NCBI RefSeq assembly: GCF_004168285.1
Contig: NZ_SEWF01000004.1
Location: 1-64,000, forward strand
Source of the DNA: Emticicia agri
GTDB lineage: Bacteria; Bacteroidota; Bacteroidia; Cytophagales; Spirosomataceae
Direction of reading: 5' to 3'
Length of the DNA stretch: 64,000 nt
Below the pieces are notes generated by a model. It was given only the letters and a program-made list of their open reading frames with translations. It searched no databases and had not been told where the DNA came from. A program made the position numbers and the translations under genes. Positions 7,814-16,300 of this stretch are shown here, one piece after another (positions within the stretch are counted from its first letter, which is position 1; the number at the start of each line of letters is the position of its first letter).

Positions 7814-10486
7814 TTATACAGGTTTTCTGTTTGAGTCGGCACCAAGAAGGCTATTCTCACTAACCGCTTCTATTAAATCGGCTACGAGACCTGTCCAGCC
7901 GCATTGGTGGGCGGCACCCAAACCTGCGCCATTGTCGCCATTAAAATATTCGTAGAACAAATATAAATCTTTGAAATGAGGGTCTTTATCAAACTTATCA
8001 ATGCCTATCATAGCCGGGCGCACTTTGTCTTTTGTCATGACAAAAATATTAATCAATCGCTGGGCAACCATCATGGTAGCCTCTTTGATTGACATAATAT
8101 TGCCAGAGTTCGTGGGGTATTCTATTTCAAAATCATCGCCATAGTATTCATAAAATTTGAGCATGGCATCAATAATCAGGTAGTTAATCGGAAACCAGAT
8201 AGGCCCGCGCCAGTTGGAGTTGCCACCCATAATACTCAAATCAGATTCTGCCGGCGTATATTTTACGCTCAGAATTTCACCCTGCATATTAAATTTATAC
8301 GGGTTTTCATCATGGCATTTCGATAAAGAGCGAAGACCGTAATCAGACAAAAACTCTGCCTCATCAAACATTCGTTTTACCACCATTTTCATCCGGTGCC
8401 CTCTCAGCAACGATAGTAAGTGGGTTTCTCCCTTACCCGGTTCGTGCCAGCGCGAAATCAAAGAAGCCAAATCAGGGCGGTTATTCAATACCCATTCCAA
8501 CCGTCTTTTAAAATCAGGCAATTTTTCCAGAGTTTCTTCATTCAATACCTCAACTGCACAAAGCGGAATAAGACCTACATAAGAGCGGATTTTCATGAAG
8601 ATAGTTTCACCATTAGGGGCATGCAGTTTATCGTAATAAAACTGGTCGCCTTCATCCCATAAACCCAAGTCATTTCCTTTAATAGGTTTATTGATTGCCC
8701 CGGCAATATGCAGGAAGTGTTCAAAGAACTTGGAGGCCATATCCTGATAAACTGGTCTTTCGAGCGCAATTTCGCAGGCAATGCGCAACATATTCAGGGT
8801 GTACATTGCCATCCAGCCCGTAGCATCAGCCTGTTCAAGTTTTACGCCCGGAATCTGTGTATTACGGTCGAATACCCCAATGTTATCCAGTCCCAAGAAT
8901 CCACCGCCAAAGATATTATTCCCTTCTTCATCTTTCTGGTTTACCCACCACGTAAAGTTCATGAGCAACTTATGGAATACTTTTTCGAGAAACAAGATGT
9001 CGCCTTTGCCATTATTCTTTTTGTCTATTTCATACACTTTCCAGGTAGCCCATGCGTGTACCGGAGGATTTACATCAGAGAAATTCCATTCGTAGGCAGG
9101 CAATTGTCCGTTGGGGTGCATATAGTACTCACGAAGAATAACGGCTAATTGTCTTTTGGCAAAATCAGGGTCGATACGTGCCAGTGTGAGTGTGTGAAAA
9201 GCCAAATCCCAGGCGGCAAACCACGGATACTCCCATTTATCGGGCATCGACAGGATATTGGCCATATAGGCATGTTTCCAGGTATTGTTCCGCTGGTAGG
9301 CACGGCCTTTGAATTCAAACGGCATTTTGGGGTCGCCGTTTGTCCACTCATTGATATTATAATAGTAGAACTGCTTGTTCCACATCATGCCTGCAAATGC
9401 CTGACGCTGAATTTTTTTGAGTTCTTCGTTCTGAACGTTTTTCTGAACTTCGGCATAAAAATCTTCTGCATCCTGTATTCTCGCGGCAAATATATCGTCG
9501 AAATTCTCAAAAGGCTTGTTTACTTTATTCTGGCAAAATCTCAGACGAACAGTAACAGAACCCTCAGCAGGCACCTTTTTGGTAAACTTAGCGGCTGCTT
9601 TTGACCCAATCCGGTTTGGATTTATATATTTATCTTTTCCGGTAATCACATAATTGCTGATACCGTCTTTTACATACATAGAGTTGTTGGGTTTACCAAA
9701 AACCCGCTCCATATTGGTTTCATTTTCGCAGAACAGGAGTTCGTCGGCATCTTCAATGTAGAATTTGTATTTGCCTACCAGATGATGGCTGGCATCAATC
9801 TGAGAATTAGCTATGCCTGTGAGCATGGGTTTTTGCTTAAAATTCTCATACCCCCACGACCATGTATTACGAAACCAGATTGTAGGCAAGATAGTAAGCG
9901 GAGCCGCTTTTTTGCCTCTGTTATGCGCCGTAACCTTTATTAATATATCGGTTTCGTCGGCTTTGGCATATTCTATAAAAATATCAAAATACTCGTTGTT
10001 ATCGAAAACACCTGTTTGCAGAATTTCAAATTCAGGGTCTTTTCTGGAGCGTTTCGAATTTTCTTCAATGATTTTTTTATACGGAAACTCGTTATGCGGA
10101 TATTTATACAACATCTTCATATACGAGTGGGTAGGTGTGCTATCGAGGTAGTAGTATAATTCTTTCACATCTTCCCCATGATTCCCTTCCGACCCGGCCA
10201 TGCCGTACAGACGCTCTTTAACGATTTTATCCTGATGATTCCAGAACGAAAAAGCAATACACATGAACTGTTTATTGTCTGAAATCCCACCTATTCCGTC
10301 CTCACCCCAACGGTATGCCCATGAGCGAGCCATATCATGCGACACATAGTCCCAGGTGCTGCCATACACACTGTAATCTTCACGCACGGTACCCCATTGT
10401 CGTTCAGACAGATAAGGCCCCCATCTTTTCCATCCTTTATTATCTTTTCTCAGGTTAAGTCTTATCTTCTCCGCCAATTCTGTCAT
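7814..10486 (-). CDS. GH63-like glucosidase (MGH1-type glycoside hydrolase)
   Basis: A protein of about 890 residues resembling bacterial members of glycoside hydrolase family 63, related to mannosyl-oligosaccharide glucosidase. The N-terminal half is beta-rich and begins with ERQWGTVREDYS and GDAWDYV-like sequence. The C-terminal half is an (alpha/alpha)-type catalytic domain with WEYPWFAAWDLAFHTL, WNFSDVNPPVHAWA and SNWRGPIWFPINYL. No signal peptide, so cytoplasmic. I place the start at ATG 10486 (MTELAEKIR): the upstream in-frame extension to 10534 reads through the terminator at 10521-10551 and is cysteine/phenylalanine rich. Substrate unknown; bacterial relatives act on glucosylated compatible solutes or oligosaccharides. 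Monocistronic. Confidence 0.85.
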   Translation of the reverse strand: MTELAEKIRLNLRKDNKGWKRWGPYLSERQWGTVREDYSVYGSTWDYVSHDMARSWAYRWGEDGIGGISDNKQFMCIAFSFWNHQDKIVKERLYGMAGSEGNHGEDVKELYYYLDSTPTHSYMKMLYKYPHNEFPYKKIIEENSKRSRKDPEFEILQTGVFDNNEYFDIFIEYAKADETDILIKVTAHNRGKKAAPLTILPTIWFRNTWSWGYENFKQKPMLTGIANSQIDASHHLVGKYKFYIEDADELLFCENETNMERVFGKPNNSMYVKDGISNYVITGKDKYINPNRIGSKAAAKFTKKVPAEGSVTVRLRFCQNKVNKPFENFDDIFAARIQDAEDFYAEVQKNVQNEELKKIQRQAFAGMMWNKQFYYYNINEWTNGDPKMPFEFKGRAYQRNNTWKHAYMANILSMPDKWEYPWFAAWDLAFHTLTLARIDPDFAKRQLAVILREYYMHPNGQLPAYEWNFSDVNPPVHAWATWKVYEIDKKNNGKGDILFLEKVFHKLLMNFTWWVNQKDEEGNNIFGGGFLGLDNIGVFDRNTQIPGVKLEQADATGWMAMYTLNMLRIACEIALERPVYQDMASKFFEHFLHIAGAINKPIKGNDLGLWDEGDQFYYDKLHAPNGETIFMKIRSYVGLIPLCAVEVLNEETLEKLPDFKRRLEWVLNNRPDLASLISRWHEPGKGETHLLSLLRGHRMKMVVKRMFDEAEFLSDYGLRSLSKCHDENPYKFNMQGEILSVKYTPAESDLSIMGGNSNWRGPIWFPINYLIIDAMLKFYEYYGDDFEIEYPTNSGNIMSIKEATMMVAQRLINIFVMTKDKVRPAMIGIDKFDKDPHFKDLYLFYEYFNGDNGAGLGAAHQCGWTGLVADLIEAVSENSLLGADSNRKPV

Positions 10487-10520
10487 AAGAGTTTTGTTTA
10501 GGTGGTTATCGCAAAAATAG

Positions 10521-10551
10521 AAAAAAATGCACACCGAGAAATAGTGTGCAT
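10521..10551 (-). terminator. Terminator of the miaE operon
   Basis: Stem ATGCACAC / GTGTGCAT with a 9-base loop. On the minus strand it is followed by seven T residues. It lies about 100 bp after the miaE stop. Confidence 0.85.
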
Positions 10552-10647
10552 CTAATCAATTGTAAAAATTAAAAAACTTGTTGTTATAATACAATAGAAT
10601 TTGATTGATTAATCATTAAACTTAAGAGTTAAAACAAAAAAGATACC

Positions 10648-11244
10648 CTAATGGAATCTGTCTTTACGCACCTCTAAATTTTTCATTATTTCGGCCTCCT
10701 GTTCTAAAAACTTTGTCCACCGTTTTCTTACCACTTCCTGAGGCATATATTCTTCAGCGAGTTCAATAAAATTGCGATAGTGTCCTGCTTCTGAAATCAT
10801 GAGTTCGTGGTAAAACTTTTTCAGACTTGCGTCAGAGATATGCTCCGAAAGTAACTTAAACCGCTCGGCAGAACGTGCCTCAATCAAAGCACAAAGCAAC
10901 AACTGCTCCATCAGACGGATATTGTAGTCATCGGTTTTCTGCAGGCAATGCTGTAATTTTTCAACGTATTCATCTTTTCTTTTATGCGACAACTTAATGC
11001 CTCGCTTGCGCATTTCTTTCAAGACCCTCTGAAAATGCCCCCATTCTTCGGCTACTACCGGGGTGAGTGTTTCTACCAGTTTCTCTTTATCAGGATAGCG
11101 CACAATTAATGAAATACATGAAGAGGCCGCTTTCTGCTCACAAAAAGCATGGTCTACCAATATATCTTTTAGATTCATTTCGGCTATATTAACCCAACGA
11201 GGGTCGCTTGGCAGTTTGAGCCCAAGAGTGGTAATCGACGACAT
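10648..11244 (-). CDS. miaE: tRNA-(ms2io6A)-hydroxylase MiaE
   Basis: This 198-residue, ferritin-like di-iron enzyme hydroxylates the isopentenyl side chain of ms2i6A at position 37 of tRNAs. The di-iron ligands are visible as two ExxH repeats and single glutamates: E36 (FCEQKA), E67-H70 (EEWGH), E122 (LIEARSAE) and E152-H155 (SEAGHY). The length is normal for the family and it is cytoplasmic. It begins 3 bp after the stop of the coiled-coil protein gene upstream, so the two are probably co-transcribed. A terminator follows. Confidence 0.93.
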   Translation of the reverse strand: MSSITTLGLKLPSDPRWVNIAEMNLKDILVDHAFCEQKAASSCISLIVRYPDKEKLVETLTPVVAEEWGHFQRVLKEMRKRGIKLSHKRKDEYVEKLQHCLQKTDDYNIRLMEQLLLCALIEARSAERFKLLSEHISDASLKKFYHELMISEAGHYRNFIELAEEYMPQEVVRKRWTKFLEQEAEIMKNLEVRKDRFH

Positions 11245-11247
11245 GAA

Positions 11248-11919
11248 CTACTGTTTTCGGGTTTTTACGGTACTCAACGACTTTTGTTTTTCTTCCAGCG
11301 CAATTTTTGCATTTTCAAGGTCTTGCTTATTGGCAATTTCCTCTTGCAGCAGCTTTTCTAACTCCACTCTGTTTTCTTCAATTTTGCGCAATAAGGTTTC
11401 TTTTTCGCGCTTGTTTCTCTCAATATCTCTTACAATTCTTCTTCCTGTTTTTTCAACTCTTTCCAGATTTTTCTCCGATTCGCCCGCATCTCTTTCAGCC
11501 AGGCGCACATCTTCATTCTGCATGGCATAGGCATAAAATTCTTTCATAAATTTCTCGACTTCGTAATAACTGCTTGAACTACTCGAAACCGGAGTACCGC
11601 CAATATCAAACGATGCAAAGATTTTAGTTTTCGATTTCTGGTCAGCTATAATTTTGGTCATCAGGTTCACAGGCTCTGACGTCAGGTCAGGAATACTGGC
11701 AGAAGCAATGTTATAAGTATCTCTGTTTTCGGCTATACTGCCATATTTTGCCAGAAACAAAGGCCAGTCTTTTTCTATAAATTTCTTTTCTATACTGAGT
11801 GTCATATAAAACCCTTCTTTCCGGTCTTTGCCAAAAAGCTCAGAGCCACTCAGAATTGTCTGAGCAAAAAGCCATTGATGAGCCAATAGTGCTATTGCTA
11901 AAATTGCTATTTTTTTCAT
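11248..11919 (-). CDS. Exported coiled-coil protein of unknown function
   Basis: This 223-residue protein has a signal peptide (MKKIAILAIALLAHQWLFAQ). The N-terminal half (to about residue 130) is globular. From about residue 135 to the end it is strongly charged (ESEKNLERVEKTGRRIVRDI, then repeated EK/LE runs), predicting a long coiled coil. I do not recognise a family. It lies 3 bp upstream of miaE in the same direction, but a periplasmic coiled-coil protein has no obvious link to tRNA hydroxylation. Element A copy 1 lies just upstream of its start. Confidence 0.7.
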   Translation of the reverse strand: MKKIAILAIALLAHQWLFAQTILSGSELFGKDRKEGFYMTLSIEKKFIEKDWPLFLAKYGSIAENRDTYNIASASIPDLTSEPVNLMTKIIADQKSKTKIFASFDIGGTPVSSSSSSYYEVEKFMKEFYAYAMQNEDVRLAERDAGESEKNLERVEKTGRRIVRDIERNKREKETLLRKIEENRVELEKLLQEEIANKQDLENAKIALEEKQKSLSTVKTRKQ

Positions 11920-11967
11920 TTCAATTGTTTTTATTGTTTGACTTACAAATCATTCTGGAATTATTTT

Positions 11968-12120
11968 CACCGAATGAATTCGGTGGCTAAAATAACAAAC
12001 GAAGTGTCTTTAATAGTGTTATGCGGACTTAAGTCCGCTTATGTATGCAAAAAATACCTATGCGACGTCCGCTTTGTTATCTTAGACGGCGACCGCACGG
12101 CGGACCGTTTCAGTCGCTGA
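11968..12120. repeat. Structured repeat element A, copy 1
   Basis: It begins with CACCGAATGAATTCGGTG (7-bp stem, TGAA loop) and GGCTAAAATAACAAA, identical to copy 2 at 24276. A central perfect palindrome GCGGACTTAAGTCCGC lies at 12023-12038. The right end has TTTGTTATCTTAGACGGCGA and a longer terminal hairpin (GCGAC ... GTCGC). The outer segments CTAAAATAACAAA and TTTGTTATCTTAG pair with each other. It fills the gap between the exported coiled-coil gene and the methyltransferase gene. Confidence 0.85.
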
Positions 12121-12138
12121 CACTTGAGGAGTCTCGGG

Positions 12139-13329
12139 TCAGCCAATAGCCTTTCTGCAAATTAAAACTATTTTCTGTTGCTGATGGTTTTGTGTAGCAA
12201 AAAGATATATATCTCCCCCATCTTTTATACCTAATTTCTTTTTGATTTCATCGGGTTTCATCGGAAAATTGCGGGTAGAAACATTGGCCTGATTACCCGG
12301 TAGTTTTGACAAAATCTCTTTCTTATCAAATTTACACACGGCTTCACAGATAAAGCTACGACCGGGGAAATTGGTCTTTAGCTCTTCTGATGTATAAAGG
12401 TGGCTATTAGGTGCCAGTTTTTCTACCTTAAACACTTGTCCGACCAGCTTAAATGCCCCCGCTTTCAGAATGGCGGCATTGGGTTCATAGATATACTTCT
12501 GAGGATTACTGTAACGAACCTGCGTGGCTTGTTCTGTCTCATACGTAAATCTAAAAAACTGAAAAGAATCCTCAATCTGGAAATTGGTACAGGCAATCAC
12601 AGGTTCCGGCACCTCATGCTGTTTTAAAAACAAAAGCTCTTTTACTTCATTTTCAACCGCTACTACAAATACTTTAGAAATCGGTTTCAGTTGCTCTATA
12701 GCCTGCTTTATATCTAATATGGGCGAGTATTTAATCAGAAAATTGCCCAACTGCGGTCTGATGCTGAGTATATCGGGTTCACAGTCTTCTATCTTAAATA
12801 CTTTGTTTTTAGCGGCATCTCTACGGGCAGGGTCAATATAGCAATTGGTATCTGGTTCTATCTTGGTGTAATTCAGAAAAATTCCGGCTTCATTATTGAC
12901 AACTTCTATATTTTTAAAACCCAATACATCAAAATTATGCCGGGCTATTTTGGCAAGCATTTCATTTCTTTCTACATAAATTACCTGCTTGTAGTGCTGG
13001 GCAAATGCGGAGGTATCCACCCCCATTCCTCCAGTTAAGTCTATGAGTTTCTGATAATTTGGCGGAACAAAAAGTGCGGTTTTATAAGCAGCCGTTTTTT
13101 CGGAAGAAGATTGCTCTACAGATAAGGGTGCCGGATAAATGATGTCAGGATTGGCAAACCAGGTAGGCAGCTTGTATTTAGCTTTCTGACGGGCTATCCA
13201 TTGGTCGGCCACTAACCGCAAAAACTGGGCATCCATCTTTTTCTGATTTTTCAGAATATAGGTCTGAATATCCGATTCCTGAATCTGATAGGCGGTGTCT
13301 CTTGCTTTTTTTAATATTTCTAAATCCAT
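12139..13329 (-). CDS. Class I SAM-dependent methyltransferase with THUMP-like domain
   Basis: A protein of about 396 residues from ATG 13329 (MDLEILKKARD). The longer upstream frame to 13416 is hydrophobic and unlike the family, so I reject it. The N-terminal part is helical. A Rossmann methyltransferase core follows, with the SAM-binding loop DLTGGMGVDTSAFA (about residue 95) and YVERN, then a catalytic-region motif YIDPARRD. The C-terminal portion (from about residue 290) matches the THUMP-like domain seen with this family in Bacteroidota. RNA is the probable substrate, but the target base is unknown. It stands alone between intergenic regions; element A copy 1 begins 19 bp past its stop. 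Confidence 0.82.
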   Translation of the reverse strand: MDLEILKKARDTAYQIQESDIQTYILKNQKKMDAQFLRLVADQWIARQKAKYKLPTWFANPDIIYPAPLSVEQSSSEKTAAYKTALFVPPNYQKLIDLTGGMGVDTSAFAQHYKQVIYVERNEMLAKIARHNFDVLGFKNIEVVNNEAGIFLNYTKIEPDTNCYIDPARRDAAKNKVFKIEDCEPDILSIRPQLGNFLIKYSPILDIKQAIEQLKPISKVFVVAVENEVKELLFLKQHEVPEPVIACTNFQIEDSFQFFRFTYETEQATQVRYSNPQKYIYEPNAAILKAGAFKLVGQVFKVEKLAPNSHLYTSEELKTNFPGRSFICEAVCKFDKKEILSKLPGNQANVSTRNFPMKPDEIKKKLGIKDGGDIYLFATQNHQQQKIVLICRKAIG

Positions 13330-13572
13330 ATAAAAGAATAGTATGGATATTTCAGTAATTAATATAGTGAAACTTTGTGCTTTTGAGTACTTTGTGGCTA
13401 CGAAATTATCCGCCACAAAGTACTCAATTTTACACGATGTTTCACAATGTTTGATATAGTTGAATTTGTTAAATTGGAAATAGTGTTCTATGATTTCTTC
13501 TGTTGAATGAAATTACTCAAAATAAAAAAGTAAATTGCTTCATCGAACCTCACGACCACTAATACCTCTGAA

Positions 13573-15069
13573 ATGATTATGCGTAAGCCATTAACATTTT
13601 TACTTTTAATGCTTGTTTTACAAATAAGCGCACAGGAATCGAAACCTGCAATTAGTGCTGCCCAGCAAAGCTATTTAACAGAACTGAAAACATTGGGCAA
13701 GACATTCAGCGATGGTTTTTATCCGGCCTATAGCCGTATTTATGCTTTGCCAGAAAAAACATTTATCACCAAAATTGATTCAGCAAGAACAGCTTTTGAT
13801 GCTACGCTTACCAAACATCAGCCCGGCCTTGACGCATCTTATGTGAAAGGACAAAGAGCAGAAATTAAATATTATTTTGATAAACTGCTGATTGATTATC
13901 CACTTACTCATGAGATATACGTCAATAATGCCTTAGCCATTGCTTCCGGGATACCTAAACGGTTAAAGACGAATCTGCCTGACTTTAATAAACCTGAATT
14001 GTTAACCAATACCGATTTTATCAGTTATTTCAAGGCGTTTTTATCGTTACAAACCTATCTTGAACTTAAAAGAGGCGCTTTTAAAAATCAGGATAATCAG
14101 CATTTTCAGGCAGCATGGAAACTGATTCCGAAATATGTAATGAATCGGAAGTGTCGGGAATACTGGCAATACGAGTATCTGTTTAATCAGATTGATAACA
14201 ATGGCATTAAAAACATTGATGCAATGGTGAAAGAGTTTAATACTACCTGCAAAGACACGGTTTTTCTGAATAAAGTCAATAAAGTTTATGCCGAAGATGT
14301 AGCCGGGAAAAAAGGACATCTGATAAAAACCTACAAGACTGTCGGCCCTTATGCACTGGATATACATCTATTTGAACCTGCTGATAAACCTGAGAAAAGA
14401 CCTGCTATCGTATTTTTTCATGGAGGAAGCTGGTCGGAAGGTAAACCTGACTGGTTTTTCTCTACTTGTCAGGACTATGCCCAGCGGGGTTGGGTAGCCT
14501 GTGCAGTAGAATACCGCACTTATGGCAGGCATGGCACACTGCCATTTGAGGCTGTGATGGATGCTAAGTCGGCCATGAGATGGCTCCGGCAAAATGCGGA
14601 CACTTATAAAATAGATACTACCAAGATGATAGCTACCGGAAATTCGGCAGGCGGACATCTGGCGCTGGCAACTGCATTAGTCGATAACTGGAACGAAAAG
14701 ACGGATAATCTGGCATTCAGTGCCAAACCCAATGCCCTGATTATCAATGCAGGGGTATATGATTTAACAGACGACCTGACAGCCTGGATAAGAAAAGATT
14801 TAAAAGACAAGAACCTTACTAAAGAAATATCACCTAATTATCTGGTTAAAAAAGATTTCCCTCCGGCGCTTATTTTTCATGGTACATTAGATAGAAATGT
14901 GCCATATATAACCGCCCGAAAATTTGGTGAAGACATGGTAACTATAGGAAACTATAATCTGGTTTTTCAGCCGCTGACAGGGTCAGGGCATTTTATCTGG
15001 TTTGACTCACGCCAAGCCGATAAAATGGCAAAGGCCAGAAGCAAGTTTCTGGAGAAGTTGGGGTATTGA
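13573..15069 (+). CDS. Exported alpha/beta-hydrolase esterase
   Basis: A 498-residue protein with a signal peptide (MRKPLTFLLLMLVLQISAQ). ATG 13579 would start exactly there; ATG 13573 adds two residues. Residues about 30-270 form a helical N-terminal extension. From about 280 an alpha/beta-hydrolase domain follows, with the oxyanion motif FFHGGSW, nucleophile elbow GNSAGG, acid region HGTLDRNVPY and catalytic His in GSGHFIWF. This arrangement resembles the acetyl-xylan or feruloyl-esterase-like (BD-FAE) hydrolases. It is expected to act on a polysaccharide-linked or small ester in the periplasm or outside the cell. Nothing nearby gives the substrate. Confidence 0.82.
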   Translation: MIMRKPLTFLLLMLVLQISAQESKPAISAAQQSYLTELKTLGKTFSDGFYPAYSRIYALPEKTFITKIDSARTAFDATLTKHQPGLDASYVKGQRAEIKYYFDKLLIDYPLTHEIYVNNALAIASGIPKRLKTNLPDFNKPELLTNTDFISYFKAFLSLQTYLELKRGAFKNQDNQHFQAAWKLIPKYVMNRKCREYWQYEYLFNQIDNNGIKNIDAMVKEFNTTCKDTVFLNKVNKVYAEDVAGKKGHLIKTYKTVGPYALDIHLFEPADKPEKRPAIVFFHGGSWSEGKPDWFFSTCQDYAQRGWVACAVEYRTYGRHGTLPFEAVMDAKSAMRWLRQNADTYKIDTTKMIATGNSAGGHLALATALVDNWNEKTDNLAFSAKPNALIINAGVYDLTDDLTAWIRKDLKDKNLTKEISPNYLVKKDFPPALIFHGTLDRNVPYITARKFGEDMVTIGNYNLVFQPLTGSGHFIWFDSRQADKMAKARSKFLEKLGY

Positions 15070-15103
15070 TGCTTTTATAATTCATATTAAAAACTACTGA
15101 TTG

Positions 15104-15415
15104 ATGGTAGAAAAAGATAAAACTATCATAAACCTGATGAATCGGCTAAAGACTTTTTTCGAAATGTCTTCGGTTGAGTTTGTAGATTATTGGGATGGGG
15201 ATTTATGTGCGATTGGGTTAAAAAGACAAGAAAGATTGGTATATATCAGTACTTACGCTTATCTCAAAGAAGAAAATCTTAAATATGATTATAGCTTAGA
15301 AATTGATAGATTGGTAGAGACCCAAAAGCTGAATATAATTAAAGATGTGCAGGGCATAAATGAGGTTGAGCTTATTTCAACACTCAGGCAATTTCTATGC
15401 TTAACAACTAAATAG
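15104..15415 (+). CDS. Small protein of unknown function
   Basis: 103 residues from ATG 15104 (a TTG just in front is also in frame). It is soluble and slightly acidic (FVDYWDGDLCAIGL, RLVYISTYAYL), with no signal or membrane segment and no family I recognise. It starts 34 bp after the esterase and ends 9 bp before the HigA-type remnant, so the two small genes may be one unit. Its size and position next to an antitoxin-like ORF allow a toxin, immunity or regulatory role, but the sequence does not show one. Confidence 0.55.
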   Translation: MVEKDKTIINLMNRLKTFFEMSSVEFVDYWDGDLCAIGLKRQERLVYISTYAYLKEENLKYDYSLEIDRLVETQKLNIIKDVQGINEVELISTLRQFLCLTTK

Positions 15416-15424
15416 AATAAGAAA

Positions 15425-15672
15425 ATGAATAAAGAAAAGATTAAAATAAAGCCGATTACTAATGAGTCGGAATATAAAGCCGCAAGTAAAATTATTGATG
15501 CTTTGATTGATGCCGATATGATTGAAGATGTAGAAAAAAGACAAAAAGCATTAGAGATTTTAGCTGCCATTACCACATTAGCCATTGAATATGAAAAAAA
15601 AAGCATTATCCTATTCCTGCTCCTGACCCTATTGAAGCCATAAAACAAAGAATTGAAATGCTTGCTTGTTAA
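15425..15672 (+). pseudogene. Frameshifted, truncated HigA-type antitoxin remnant
   Basis: The ORF starting at 15425 (MNKEKIKIKPITNESEYKAA) matches the N-terminal region of HigA-like antitoxins. A run of nine A residues (15594-15602) shifts it out of frame, and it stops at 15643. With one more A the frame continues as KHYPIPAPDPIEAIKQRIEM, the expected family sequence, to a stop at 15670-15672. Even so, the HTH DNA-binding domain that should follow is missing. No HigB toxin is adjacent. It is therefore broken twice, unless the poly-A tract is a sequencing error or a phase-variable site. Confidence 0.75.
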
Positions 15673-15803
15673 ACTACCCTACAAAATAAAATTCTAAATA
15701 AAATCTTCACAGGTATATTTATTGATGGTATTACTTTGTATCTTTGAACAAAAATTTGGGCTTTTTCGTTAATGCTTCAAATAAAAAGCCTATTATTGCT
15801 TTT

Positions 15804-16109
15804 ATGATTAAAAGGATTGCAGTCATATTTCTGTTTCTGATTATTGAATGTTCAACTTTCAGCGAATACGTCAAAGATTTCTTTGGCGAAGTAATCTCAT
15901 GCAGTTTAGATGCCTGTGAAACTGATGAAAGTGAATGCGAGAATGAAAATCAGGAAAAAAAAAGCGAAACGAATAAGTATCTGATGTCTTTTTTTGGGTT
16001 GAATTTCACATTCAAATATTTTTCGTCTAAGAAAAGTATTTACCTGTTCACACAATCTTCCGAGCCGTTTCCCATACAATTGATACAATCACCCCCTCCC
16101 AAAGCGTAA
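15804..16109 (+). CDS. Small exported or membrane protein of unknown function
   Basis: 101 residues from ATG 15804 (MIKRIAVIFLFLIIECS). A TTG 20 codons upstream is in frame but lies inside a TATCTTTG promoter-like box (15739-15746), so the ATG is preferred. One N-terminal hydrophobic segment is followed by a Cys/Asp/Glu-rich stretch (CSLDACETDESECENENQ) and a proline-rich end. It could bind a metal, but no family is recognised. A terminator follows at 16171-16198, so it is transcribed apart from the SulP gene. Confidence 0.5.
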   Translation: MIKRIAVIFLFLIIECSTFSEYVKDFFGEVISCSLDACETDESECENENQEKKSETNKYLMSFFGLNFTFKYFSSKKSIYLFTQSSEPFPIQLIQSPPPKA

Positions 16110-16170
16110 ATGCTACATGCTATTGGCATAACCAATACAGTTATTTTTTCAGTAAAACACCTGGTTGTTA

Positions 16171-16198
16171 AAGAATAGTATAGTCTATTCTTCTTTTT
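16171..16198 (+). terminator. Terminator after the small exported protein gene
   Basis: AAGAATAG / CTATTCTT stem with a six-base loop, followed by CTTTTT, about 60 bp after the stop at 16109. Confidence 0.75.
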
Positions 16199-16300
16199 AT
16201 CGGCTATTCTGTATTGTATTTTCTTTGATATTTTAAAATTTTGAAATATTAAACCTAAATAGATTGTGGAATTTCTGAATAATTCATCTTATATAAATCA

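Noticed and set aside
8708-9604. Long open frames opposite the GH63-like gene
   Set aside because: They are antisense to a well-supported coding sequence with recognisable glycosidase motifs, and show no domain of their own.
10487-10534. Upstream extension of the GH63-like protein
   Set aside because: It overlaps the miaE terminator hairpin and reads as an implausible Cys/Phe-rich segment.
13330-13416. Upstream extension of the THUMP-like methyltransferase
   Set aside because: The added residues are hydrophobic and unlike the family; ATG 13329 gives a normal N-terminus.
15104-15672. A functional toxin-antitoxin pair
   Set aside because: The HigA-like ORF is frameshifted and lacks its HTH domain, and the preceding ORF does not resemble a HigB or RelE toxin.
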